A stretch of 64,000 nt of DNA, from assembly GCA_002221725.1 (NCBI GenBank), contig NJFT01000002.1, forward strand, positions 1-64,000, written 5' to 3'. Shown here piece by piece: positions 33,423 to 45,385 of the stretch. This DNA comes from Scedosporium boydii (taxonomy: Eukaryota > Ascomycota > Sordariomycetes > Microascales > Microascaceae). Under the pieces are notes generated by a model. The model did not search any database. It was not told where the DNA came from and saw only the letters and a list, made by a program, of their open reading frames with translations. A program made the translations under genes and the position numbers. The number at the start of each line of letters is the position of its first letter. Within the stretch, counting starts at the first letter, position 1.

Positions 33423-35392
33423 TCACATCTCGACCCTCCTCGGGACTTCGCCGTCAGGCATCATCATGCTCAGCTCCGGCTCCGGCGGCAATCCATGCGG
33501 GCCCGAGCCCGCCGGGATTCCCGGCACCGGGGGCACGACATCGTCGGGGCTATGCTGAGCCGTCTGTCCGTCCTTGGCCCTCATGACGGCCCTCTGGATT
33601 CGTCCTTTCTGCTGGTCCACCCAGCTATTGATATTCCGGAACCGCGGAGGAAGGTCCTCGCTCGTCTGCGTGTATATCGTGTCGCGTCTGCTCCACCCGG
33701 CGTCCGAACTCTGTGCCACGCTCTCCCTTACACTCTGCGGAGGTGCCACCGGGGCCGGTGGCTGAGGGACTACGACCGCGGGCGCAGTACCGGTTCCTTG
33801 TCCTTGGCCTGGCCAAGTTTGCTGAATTATGATGTCACCGTCTCCGAAGCCCGAGGATAGTGATGATACCTCACTTAGTCTGTTTGCTTGTCGTTGTTGC
33901 GAGTTATACGTTCCGGGCTGAGATCCTGCGCCATCGGGCATGGCACGATAGATCCATGTTCCATATTGCCCTTGGATTGAAGTTTCCGATGCATGATGTT
34001 GATGATGAGACGCCACTACAGCCGGCTGCGGAGCGGCTTGAATGGCGTTCGCGTCGTCAAACGGGTTAGCGGACGTGGAGGTCTGGAGCGAACTGACGGG
34101 GCTAATGTTCGCCAGGTTGTACGGTGCTGCACCGACATTCGTGTCGAGCTGCGGCATGCCCAGGGAGCCCGAAGTGCTAGGCGGTTGACGACCAAAGTTG
34201 AAACTGAACCCGTTGAGTCCTGCCCCAGCCTCCCGCTGTTGATCCGTGGACTGCTTTTCCGTCATGGCAGGGATCGATCGGTTATCATCTTCGAGCGCGT
34301 GCCATTTCCGTGCCCATGGCCGGTTCTTGACCCAGGGGATGGATGCTAAGAACTTTCCAACTTGGGCCTGTCTCGATATGCTGCCACGGCTGGGTGAACC
34401 AGACGACGCGTCGCTCATGCTATAGTGACCACCCCGCTTCTTGCGCCGACCTGCAAACCGCCAGACGAGCCAGCTCAGAACGCACACACCAACGAAGGCA
34501 CCTGGGCGGTGGCGGTCAGCGACGGGAGTACAATGCAAAACAAGGGATAAAGGAATTGTTTCTCGGACTTACCAATCGAGCCACCTCCAATCATTATGTG
34601 CTCGGTCGTGGCGTCCTTTTTACTCTGGAACTTCGGCTTGTCATCGTCGTGTAGATAATCATCATCCTTATAGAACTCCTTGTCTGGGAGCGGAAACGCG
34701 TCTTCAGTTGGCAAAACAGTCGTGGTTGATGTTAACCTTACGGTCTCGAGAGTCGCGGTAACCTAGAACGGAGGTTAGCGATTTTTTAATCCTTGCATCG
34801 CGAATATAAAGGAAATACTCACCGATGCCGAGATAGGAAAAGCACCCGTGAATGTGGGCAGGATTGTAGGTGAATCGGTTTCCGTGTCAGACTCCGGGTC
34901 TTGAACATTCAGAGCGGGCGCCGCGTTTGGATCGGCCCCGACGCCGATTCCAAAAGGAGATCTCGTTATCGACGGTCGAGCAGCGCTGACGGTGAACGTC
35001 TGGATGATCTGGGGCGCACTCGTGCTGGTAAGCCGCGGCGGAGGCGGCTGCTCCGGTGATGGGTATGAGGGCTCCGGATATGCTTGGTCGGGTGACGGAA
35101 GGATGGGTTGCGCCGGTGGTGGTGGCGGCGGCGGCGGCAGTTCTGGGGCAGCCTGCAAAAGCCCCTCTTGTCCAGGCTGGGAACCAGGCGGAGAGTAATA
35201 TTCCTCGTCTTCACTCTCACTGTTGTCGAGTTCGTCGCCCGATTCACTGTCGCTGGCATTCGGGTTAACGGGTGCTTGTCTCTTCCGCCGTGGATTGTCA
35301 ATCAAGTATCTTCGTGTCCGACTCCCCCTCACCGCTGCCCCCGTTACTCGCCTCGGCGAAGGGGCGCTGCTTTGTATCGGAGATGGCGCCAT
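33423..35392 (-). CDS. Single-pass membrane protein with Pro-rich ectodomain and long cytosolic tail
   Basis: Exons 35392-34823, 34762-34573 and 34501-33423 give 612 aa with in-phase GT-AG introns of 60 and 71 bp. The N-terminal half (about 1-250) is Ser/Thr/Pro-rich with an acidic patch (SESGDELDNSESEDEEYY) and a polyproline run, then a Thr-rich stretch. One transmembrane helix (about 253-270, IGAFVGVCVLSWLVWRFAG) starts right at intron 2 and is followed by the stop-transfer cluster RRKKR. The tail contains a short conserved-looking element PPRFRNINSWVDQQ, of a kind I associate with fungal Mid2/mucin-like surface proteins. No signal peptide is visible from the ATG at 35392. Either this is a type III protein, or a 5' exon with the signal has been missed. 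The role, perhaps wall sensing, is inferred only. Confidence 0.8.
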
Positions 35393-38300
35393 TGCAAATG
35401 CCGGGGTCCTGGGTGGTTTCTTGTTGCTCGGCCAAGTCAATCACCGTCTCTGATGCTGGATATGCATGACCTTTGGACTAAAACCCTTCGAAGCAGCTAT
35501 GAGGTTGGTAAAAGTTAAGGAAACTTTTAAGGAACGGGATCGAGGATGTCGAAGCCACCAAGCGGACCGGCGTTGAGAAAGCGAGCGTCAGTTTGAAAAG
35601 AAAGAGGAAGAAGAGAATGGCCTGGAGAATGGCCAAGCACGTCTCCAGGTATCGGTATCAGAAGAAAGAAAAAGTCAGACCTCCCGATCTTGAGAAAGAA
35701 TGAAATCAGCAGGTCGTCCGGTCGAGCATCAGTTTCCTGAGGCGACAAGGTGGACACTACTGAATGAAAGAAAAGCAAAAGGTATTACGATGGAAGAAGG
35801 GAAGAAGGCTCGGCCTTGGGAAGAGAAGAAGAGAAGAGTTGAAAGCAAAAGGAAAGGTTAAACGCAGTCGAAGGAAGGATGATCCGGCCCAGCCTTTGTG
35901 GAAATGAGTAAAGAGTGGTGGAATGGTAAGGTGGAGGGAATAAGAGAAAGAAGAGGCGAGGAAGCACATGAATACGGCACGCTGCCAAGGAGGCAAGCGG
36001 ACACTAGGAAGTCGGAGACAGGGCGGGGGAGGGGCGAATGGGCCTGGGTGCTGTGCATAGGCTTAGAGAATGATGCTTCTGATGATTTCAGGGGTTGGCG
36101 ATCATCCATCTCTAAAGAATGTGTGGAGCTTCAGGCATTGTCGCGTGAGACTGTGCACTACAAGTCTGTTGTTGGCTCGCTGTGTCCGTTGTAGAAACTC
36201 GGATGTACGGCGTCGTGGGGAAGAGTCCACGAGTGTCCGCATTGAGGTACGAAGTACGTCGATGGGGGACTTACTACAAGCAGGCCGACCAGGGGCTCCG
36301 TAAAATCAGGAGAGTGCCGAACCCAAGTCGCTGAAATGGCGACTACCTCTGACCTCCGGCTTGGGTCTGACGCCACCGTTGATGCAGAGTGCCTGACAAG
36401 TATTCATGATGGTGAAACCAATGACCTAGATGTAGCGATCCCAGGCGAAATGCACCGACCGAGCTGGACTCTCTTTCGCTCATTCTCTAGGATGTCCACC
36501 GTCCCCAATAGATGACCTTTTCCCTCTTCTCGTTTCCTAGAATCTGGGTAATATTGAGGCTCATCAATTGCATCAACTGAATGGTCTAGGTGCCGATACC
36601 CAGTCGATTCTCCACGAAATGCGAAGACCCAGGGACCCAAGCCTGGAGTGTGGGTTCCTCCACGCTAGTCCTTGGATGGTGCTTCGTCGTCGTCGATCCT
36701 TTGGTGAGACAGGGCGGAGTCGGGCGTCGGTCCAGGGGTCGTTGCCGTCTCAGCGTGTCTCAAGTTCCTGGGAACGTGGAACTGGGTGGTTCGTGCTGGC
36801 CACTCAGAGAGCCGCATCCGTCTCCTGTCCTCCCAAACTGGGAATGCCCCACTAAATGATACCAAAGGTTAAGCTTGGGTATCAAGTCTGGAGACTCCAA
36901 CAACCTCCATCATTGATCTTCGCGAGGCTCTAAGAATCATGTGCATTCCCCGGAGGCCTCGTGTACTTGGAAGTAGGCCACTCTTGAGCTTTGATGTGAG
37001 GAAATATTCATAGTGGAGATTAGCATGGGAGGGATCCAACCCAACCAAAGCTAAGAAACAGCTGAGCCTCGGGGAGGAAAAAAATTAAAGAGTGGAGTTC
37101 TCCCCGCCTCACTCTGAATACGCCACACTCCATGATGGCCCATGTCCATGTAGTGCCGAGTGCCTCCTTCTGTGTGTTAAGGAGGCGATGGGGTTTGAAA
37201 CAACATCAATGAGAGTGGGAGGTTAGGGGCTGTTAATAAGAAACGCCGCACACCAAATCTTAACTGCGTCAGTTCATGGGTGGTGCCAAACTGGACGATG
37301 ATGTGAGGCAAAACTGGAAATATAATCACGACTCGACCGAGGAGGACTCGGGTCGAACGGATGAGAATTCGATCTCGTCCTCGTCCTCGTTCGTGGGACC
37401 TGTACGAAGGAACTTCAAAGCAGCCCTTTTCGTCTCACGTGCCTACAACCGGGTTGGAAGTCGAGACCCAAGAACTCATCAATTGATACCTGCAGCTGGC
37501 AACACTCGATTATCAACTTCACTATTCTTCCTTCTCGACAAGTCTGAAGAACTTTGAAAACATACAAGAAACACGAGGACTGTACAGGCAGATGTTCTGA
37601 CGATTTAATATGGAATAGTATCCCTATTTTCTAGGAAGCCTCTCAGCACGGGGATCATTCGCCAAGGAAACCGTCTTATCACGGTCGATCGAGGCGATCA
37701 AACCAGGACAATCCCACAAGCTGGCCGACATTTCCGGGATTGAAGCATTTATCGCCATTCCCCTGGTGCCGTCGGTGCTGTAATGTTATGCATAGAGTTG
37801 TCCCAAGAGCATACACCCTTGACCGCGTGGGACGTAAAGCAAAGGGAAGTGTTTGTTCTAGGCTCGCGTGTCATATTTCCAAATTGGAAACGAATCGCGG
37901 AAGTGCGGGATTTAGAATGTTAACGGCATCCAGATTCTGGATATTCTCCGTGGGACACCGACCTCCTCGAGTGTGAAACGAATGGTCGGTTTAAAGGAGG
38001 ACTAGGATAGAGAGATTGAATCGTGCCGTCATACTCCTCTCCCTCCATCGGTCTGAGCAAAGCTGGTGCTTCTTACGTGGGGGTATTCGAGGTCCAGATA
38101 TTATCATCGCCACCGAGGAACACCCAGACCTGGTGAACTTCGACGATAGAATATCCCTCACTGCGCCCGTGCTCCCTAGAAAAAAAAGTTCCATATCCTG
38201 GCTTGCAGCCTTTCCGCTTCGAGCGAATGAGACGCGAAAGACGCGGGATACGACCGGGAGGAGTCCGGAAGACCGGGACCCCGGTAGACCGGAAAACCGG

Positions 38301-41300
38301 CGAGATATATTTCCACACACAAGCCTCTTTTGGAGCGTTTCAATGTTTACAAATAGGGAGAAGTTCAACGAGATTGGTGAAAAAACACCTTGTCATATTT
38401 CGAGGAGCCTCGGAGTAGAGATCCGCATGTGAAAGAAAGATCAAAGTTTGCTTCTTCTTTGAGGGCATATGGGCGCGATGGAAGGTGGCCTCAGGAGGGT
38501 TGCAGCTGAGAGAATGCGATGTCGGTGCCTATGTAGCTCAACGTAAAACCTACCATAGCCTCGCATAGAAGAGGGTTGTCTGTAGCCACCTGTGTAGTAT
38601 GGAGCGACATACTGCGTCTCGCCCCTCGGCATCCATACTCTAACCCAGCTGGTAATGGAGTTTGTTCATGGTGCAGTAGGTATCCCCGATATTGTCAAGG
38701 CATATTTCGAGAGGAAAAAACTAACTGTGGGTGACTTAGGGTATGGAATCGTGTGAAGAGGAGAAAGGCTGGATCTTGGTATCTAGGACTCCCCTTTCAG
38801 ACTTTTTGTTTGAGAAGTTCTCGCCGGGGTTGTCTCAATGGTTGCGATTGAGAGGTGATCCGGTGTCGATTCGAGCAATCCAGCCACGGGAGTATAAGCC
38901 CTCGTCCTTCATGATACGAGGCAAAGAGCATTCCCCTATGTCTCGATCCTCGTCCTCGACCGTCACAGCGGAGTCCTAGGTGGAAGAAGGTCTTGGCCTC
39001 ACCTAGAAAATGAGAGTAGATATTCTCGTACCAGGAAGTAGCTTCTTCGTCCCCTTCCTCAAGGAGGAGTTGCCCACAAACTCGGGAATTAAGCTATTCT
39101 GGGGTACCCCAATATGGCTGGGGGACTTCTAACCAAGTTCAATTGTCTTAGTTTAGTAGACAACACAGTCTCGGTATCTATCCTTCATGCTCCCCATCTT
39201 CTTCTGGATTTTTTTTTTTCTTTTTTCTTGACTCGGGGTTCAGCACATTCCGACGCAGCATTGCGAACGTCCGATTCCACTGGTCTTCGAGCAACGTCCC
39301 TCACCGACATGACCATTGTATTACAAGCAACAAACCAGCATGTTACAAATGGTTAGAGAAGGTCGCGAGAGCACACTCTGGTTCTCTTTCAAAGTTCCGG
39401 GGCGGGAACATCTCCGAACTCCCGAAGACGGCACCCCAGACTCGGGGACCTATCACAGGCGCCTAGAAGCAACCTCCGAGTTGCCTTAATTTTGCGGGGT
39501 TCCTGTCGCACATTATTCGGCATTCAGTCCGAAGACCTCCGTGACCAAGTCGATCGGGCCTTTGTGATGTACATTTGCCCTATTCCCACCTAGCCCTACG
39601 CCACAACGCAAAAAAAGGGGGGAGCATACTTTCACATGGTTAACACTTCAACGTAGACTGAAGCGCTTAGGATTGCTGCCCCTGGCTAGGGAAGAACGGC
39701 GTGAACCAACAAGAGCGGGTCCGATCCACGGCTCACTCTATACACTACTCTATATACTGGTATTTTGAGATTCTCGGACGCCAATTCTCTTACCAACGCC
39801 AAACTAGCTTCTGGACCCGCGTTCGCAGCGGGGGGAGTCTGTATGCGTTGTGGACCGCGGTGGAGTAGCGTCTCGGGCCCAAATTACGCCAGTGGACCAG
39901 AAGCCATGTGCTCGGTCGGCATGAAAACGCAAGAGGCACATGGGATGATACTGTCGCGCACTTCGTGGATGCGATGATGACCCGGGAGAACGGGAAGCAA
40001 TGGAATGGGGAAGGGAAGTTAAGATTTGGGGAGGTTGCAATAAAATCGGGAGAAATTGGACCCTCGAGGGCAGGTTATGAAGGTGAGTCACTCTGGTCTG
40101 GCGGTTGGAGTTGATGCGAGACCATTCAAATTGCAACATGAAAATGTGGAGGATAACTCTTCAAGTAGAATTACACTCCTACATGACGCAAACTAATAAT
40201 GAATAATTAGGACCCAACAACAAGAAGAACCGGTTGTTCCGACCAGCCTGGTCCCACTAAAAACCGGGACTTAGCTGAGAGCCTCCTTGGCTCGAGTTGA
40301 AAACTAGCCTCTGGATGGAGGCAGAGTTACACCACGCACATGCCAGAAAAGAGAAAAGGGATCGGGATGATACGGAGAGAAACTCTTGCGAGAAACGAGG
40401 AAGAAGTCGGAGACGGCAAGAGGAAACCAAAAGTGCCCTTTTTGATGCCGTTCTTAGTTTAAACTGGCTGCAGGGGCTTGGTAGCTTTGGTACATGAAGA
40501 TGTCGCAGTCATGAACAGCAGCCTCTGCCGTTTCCCAGGCGCCGCGATCGCAGATATCAACAGATGCTGAGGCACTCTCATCTCGAGCGGTTCATGTTAG
40601 CGAATGCAAGTGAATGCAGATGAATGCAATAGGGGGCCAGCCATTGGGTCGGAAAGCCTGCGACGCCATGTCGCATTACTTCCTCTGTTGTTCTAGCCTC
40701 TGCGCTCTCGCTCCTGCGATTGAGTCACTATCGCTGGATTGATATCCCCATGCGGCTCTAGCGCCTCCTGGAGTCTAGACTACGGAGGCAATGACAAGGA
40801 GCCTCGGCCTGCTATGCGCTCCAACCCGTGCTCGTTCGCATCCATCTACATCTCACGCTACATGTCCCGCCACCGATCTACACTACAACCAACCACGCCG
40901 GCTCCGATAAGGGTTGAGTCAACCTAAGAAAGACGGACGGCACATGATATGAGAAATTCGAGGTTGGCGAATTTCTTCTCTCTCCACGCCCGGGTTCACA
41001 GAAGGCTCAAAAAAATCAAGAAAAGTGAGGGAAAGAAACGAGAACGGTAGCCAGCTAAAGGGGGTTCCTAGATTTAGGTTGCCACGAGGGAGAAGAGAGC
41101 GGAAATTTTCAAAAACTTTCGCGGTCAGAGGAAGGTGAAAAAGGAAAAAAAATTAAACGCGGGAGCTTGGATCAATCCTAGAATGTACTGGCGTACTTCG
41201 TATATAGTGTATACATACACTATGTACCTGTACGGGCTTATGAAGCGCCTAGAATAGATAAAGTGGTATGCGACTCGTATTGTAGATCAATGTACAAAGG

Positions 41301-41932
41301 TACTGTACACTGCCTTTGAACGAATTACGATATACACTACGAAGTAGTGCCTTCTGCTACCCGCACCCCGCTTGATGACATTCCTACGACTTCGGTTCCG
41401 CAGTGCAGGGCAAGGCCAGGCCGAGTTGACATTCGCCTCACTACTACACTGGGAGATGTACTTTGTAAATTAAGAAAAAGATTGATCAGATCGGATCCTA
41501 TCTGAGCAAGGATAGGACTGTCATCTCGACTGCTGCTGTACACTACTTCGTGCTTCGTTATGTTCGCTTTCTTCCTTCCTCGGCGAGATACATCCGCACC
41601 CACCCTTGTCGCCTTGTCGCCATCTCTGACTCCTTCAATTGGCCTCCCGCGACTTCCCCTTACAAAGTTACCAAGTTAACAAGTACTGAGGTGGAGTACA
41701 TCGATACTTCCATGTCAATCTTCTTGTAGCTCCAGTACATTCGTACATAAGGACTAAAAAATTATCAGTCCCTTCCAGTCTTACCTCCGTCCTCTCTCTC
41801 CATCACATCAGATCGAACATCCTTTCACTCTCCCTCCCCAACCCCTTTACCTCCCCCTCCAAAAGGTTTCGAGTTTCCTCAAACTCACTCCGCCTTCTCA
41901 CTCCCTCCCTCTCCCCCCGCGACACCGACTCA
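35393..41932. other. Long gene-poor region (6.5 kb)
   Basis: Many short ORFs but none with a recognisable domain, splice pattern or sustained codon bias. The motif GTACGAAGTAC occurs at 36247-36257, GTACTTCGTA at 41193-41202 and TACGAAGTA at 41338-41346. A GACCGG-rich patch lies at 38250-38300. The last 200 bp (41740-41932) are C/T-rich and form the NDE promoter and leader. Confidence 0.55.
38251..38300 (+). repeat. Imperfect (A)GACCGG repeat patch
   Basis: The hexamer CCGG with flanking GA/AC recurs seven times within 50 bp (ACCGGGAG, GTCCGGAAG, ACCGGGAC, CCCGGTAG, ACCGGAAA, ACCGGCGA). The units are of unequal spacing, so it is a degenerate array and not a clean microsatellite. Confidence 0.5.
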
Positions 41933-43911
41933 ATGGCGCAAACAACCCTCAAGGCCATGCGCGCCTCGCGCCTGAGCTCCCGCCAGCTCCGTGCCCCTAC
42001 CACCGCCCGCGCCTTCTCCTCCACCACCGTCCGCACCCAGTCCCTCGCCCTCGTCGCGCGCAACGACCTCAGGAGAGGTCCTTCCGCTTCCACCGCCGCC
42101 GCCCTTCAGTCTCAGATCATCTCGAAGCAGCTCTCAAGACCGTACTCGACGGAAGGCGAAGCTCCCAAGCAGAAGGCCGGCGCGATTAGATTGACCTTCC
42201 GCTGGCTATGGAGGCTGACTTACCTCTCCGTCCTGGGCTACGTTGGCTATGTGGGATACACCGTCTACGCTGATAGGCATCCTCCTGCCCAGTCTCCTCC
42301 TGACCCGAACAAGAAGACTTTGGTCATCCTCGGTACGTTTATCTGAACCTTGCTTCTTTTTCCTACTCTCTTCCTCGTGAAGCGCCGTGAGCGCAATCAC
42401 ATGCTACATTCCCCAAGAATTGGGGAAGGGGGGACAACTCGAAATCAATCGGGCTGCAAAGCGAAAAGGGAAATCAAGAACAACGATAATGGATCGGAAC
42501 CGAACTAACCTGAACACTTGACACTGCAGGCACCGGCTGGGGTTCAGTCTCCCTTCTCAAGAAACTCGACACAGACAACTACAACGTCGTCGTCATCTCT
42601 CCCCGGAACTACTTCCTCTTCACGCCCCTCCTCCCCTCATGCACAACCGGCACCGTCGAGCACCGCTCCATCATGGAGCCCATCCGGACCATCCTGCACC
42701 AAAAACCCACTGGCGTGACCTACTATGAAGCCGAGGCCACCGAGATCGACCCGGACCGCAAGGTCGTCAAGATGCGCGACGAGTCTGAGATTAAGGGCAC
42801 CGTGTCCGAGACCGAGGTCCCCTACGACATGCTGGTGATCGGTGTGGGCGCCGAGAACGCCACCTTTGGTATTCCCGGTGTGCGCGAACACACCTGCTTC
42901 CTCAAGGAGATCGGCGACGCACAGGCCATCCGCAAGAAGATCATGGACTGCGTCGAGACCGCTGCTTTCAAGGACCAGGACCCCCAGGAGATCGATCGCC
43001 TCTTACACATGGTCGTCGTCGGCGGCGGCCCCACTGGCGTAGAGTTCGCCGGCGAGCTGCAGGACTTCTTCGAGCAGGACATCAAGAAGCTCGTGCCGCA
43101 CTTCAGCGAGCGCTTCAAGGTCACCCTCATCGAGGCCCTCCCCAGCGTTCTCCCTTCCTTCTCCAAGACCCTCATCGACTACACCCAGGAAAAGTTTAAG
43201 GAACAGACGATCGACGTCCTCACCCAGACCATGGTGAAGAAGGTCGAGGAGAAGCAGCTCACGGCCGTCGTCACCCGCCCCAACGGCGTCAAGGAAACCG
43301 TCACGATCCCCTTCGGCCTCCTCGTCTGGGCCACGGGTAACTCCACGCGCCCCATCGTCCGTGACCTCATCTCCAAGGTTCCCGCCCAGGCGAACTCGCG
43401 CCGCGGCCTCGCCGTCAACGAATACCTCGTGGTGCAGGGCACGCGCGACATCTGGGCCGTGGGCGACTGTGCCGTCGCCGGTTACGCGCCGACCGCGCAG
43501 GTCGCCTCGCAGGAAGGTAACTTCCTTGCCCGGCTCTTCAACAACATGGCCATGACCGAACACCTCCAGTCGCACATCGCGCAGCTCAGCTCTTCCCTCA
43601 ACCTCCAGCCCGGCGCCGACTCGGCCAAGATTGCTGAGGAGATTGAGAACTCGGAGAAGCAGCTCCGCCGCATCAAAGACGTGAAGCCCTTCCACTACTC
43701 GCACCAGGGTAGCTTGGCTTATATCGGTAGCGATAGGGCCGTGGCGGACGTGAGGTGGTGGAATGCCAACTTGGCTACTGGTGGCAAGATGACGTATTTC
43801 TTCTGGAGGAGCGCGTATCTTTCCATGTGCTTTAGCACGAGGAATAGGCTTCTTGTTGCGAACGATTGGGTCAAGTCGATCGTTTTCGGTCGTGATGTCT
43901 CTCGCGAGTAG
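41933..43911 (+). CDS. nde1: Alternative (rotenone-insensitive) mitochondrial NADH dehydrogenase
   Basis: Type II NADH:ubiquinone oxidoreductase, a single FAD enzyme that passes electrons from NADH to ubiquinone without proton pumping. Exons 41933-42332 and 42530-43911 give 593 aa. The intron (197 bp) splits the first Gly of the first Rossmann motif, G134-TGWGS. The first 70 residues are basic and Ser/Ala-rich, typical of a mitochondrial presequence, followed by a hydrophobic segment (YLSVLGYVGYVGYTVY), which suggests insertion in the inner membrane with the catalytic domain outside. The FAD-domain motif ISPRNYFLFTPLLPS is present, the second NAD-binding motif is VVVGGGPTGVEFAGEL with Gly298, and the C-terminal membrane helix region ends WRSAYLSMCFSTRNR. 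There is no EF-hand insert, so it is the calcium-independent form. External versus internal orientation is inferred. Confidence 0.95.
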
Positions 43912-45385
43912 AGAGAGGAAGGTTAGCGTGTGGGCGTGACGCCGTTGCGGGACCGCATATCTCTCGACTTGAGATGAGATCCGTCCCCAATCCGCCGTCT
44001 ATCTTAGAGAAAAAAAATTCCCCAGAAGAAAAGATCCCTGGGATTGGAGGAAATGAAAACGGATTCCATAGATGGAAATGATGTTGCTCTTGGTTTCTTT
44101 GGGAAGGCATCCCCGGCTTCTTATTTGTTTTCCCCATATGTTCTTGTTCCCTTTTTCGCACCTCTGTCTTGGTTTTTTGTTTTGGTCTTCCTTTTGTCCT
44201 AATTTGTATGACTGGCGTCGATAGATAGATTTCTTCTCTTGGATGAGCTATAGAGGTTCGGGCTCCCATTGGAGCCCCCGTTAATATGCTGTGGTTTCTA
44301 AAACTGCAAGTACAAACTTTTAACCTTTTCTCGTTCCCTCGTGACGTGTCGAATCTCCTTCCATTCCCGTCGAGACCCCTTCCAACTTGACAGAAAAGAA
44401 AACTCTAGGCATATGTCGAGGTAGAGCAGGACCGTCTGATCTCCCTGTAGTACTCGAGGAAACATAGTATGTGAATCGTCATCCCAAGGACAGGAGCCCG
44501 TTGGGATCAGCGTCAGCAGTCTTCACTTAGCCCAAAGGAGATTCAGGAGATTCATTCAATGCCCCCTCAAGGGGAGTCATTTCCATTCTTATATCCTACC
44601 AAGAGAGCTATCATATCAACACCTCTCGTCTTTTCCATCCCCCGCCTCACCACAAAACAAAGGAGAAAAACTGTCCCTGGAAAAGCTTGGGGGAAAAAAA
44701 AGAAAAAAGCAAGAGAGTGACAAGCCGTGGAAACATCCGAAGAGACAATATTCCAGTCCCTCAGTTCCAGCCCCATTCCTAATGTGCCGTTGAAATTTGT
44801 TTGCCCCTCCCTTTCCTATCCCGATTTCAAAACGCCGTTATGCAAAATAGACATGGTACAAAGGGAACAAGGAAGAATCGAAGAAACCCCCGGAAGTGGC
44901 CGGAACCAAAATACCCTTATATTGGAGATCGGGAAGTTTTCGTTTCCCGGTCTAAGGGAGAAGGAAGAAAGATGGAGAACGAAAACAAGATAGATATCAA
45001 GAACTGAAAAACTTCCGAGCTTGGCTGGAACTGGTTCTCCAAGAAAGTCGAGTTTCCGAGGTAGAAAGGTAAAAAGAGTAAAAAAAGACACGCGAATCGA
45101 AGTGAAGATATTCGGAATCAGGCCACTAGTACGAGGGGGAGAGATCAATGTTGCAATTGGGGTATAACATGAATAAGTAGTCGTAGCTTTTACAGGTTGA
45201 AGCCAACGAAGAAGAGCGGAAAGCAGCGCGGGGAGCGTGTGGTGCTCTGATCCCGTAATTTGTCGATCAAGAGGAAAAGGCCCACAATCGAAAAGAAAAG
45301 AAGAAGAAAAGGCATAAAGTTTCGTCATAAAACATAATAGTATGCGTTGGCAGTCATCAACAGATTGGCAGTCCTTGCCGGTCTT
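43912..45385. other. Intergenic, convergent 3' ends
   Basis: No gene seen. A/G-rich and T-rich patches are consistent with 3' UTRs of NDE (+) and the SH3 protein gene (-). Confidence 0.5.

Noticed and set aside
43003..43704. 233-codon antisense frame in the NADH dehydrogenase gene
   Set aside because: Shadow of C-ending codons; Gly/Asp/Glu/Leu-rich low-information sequence.
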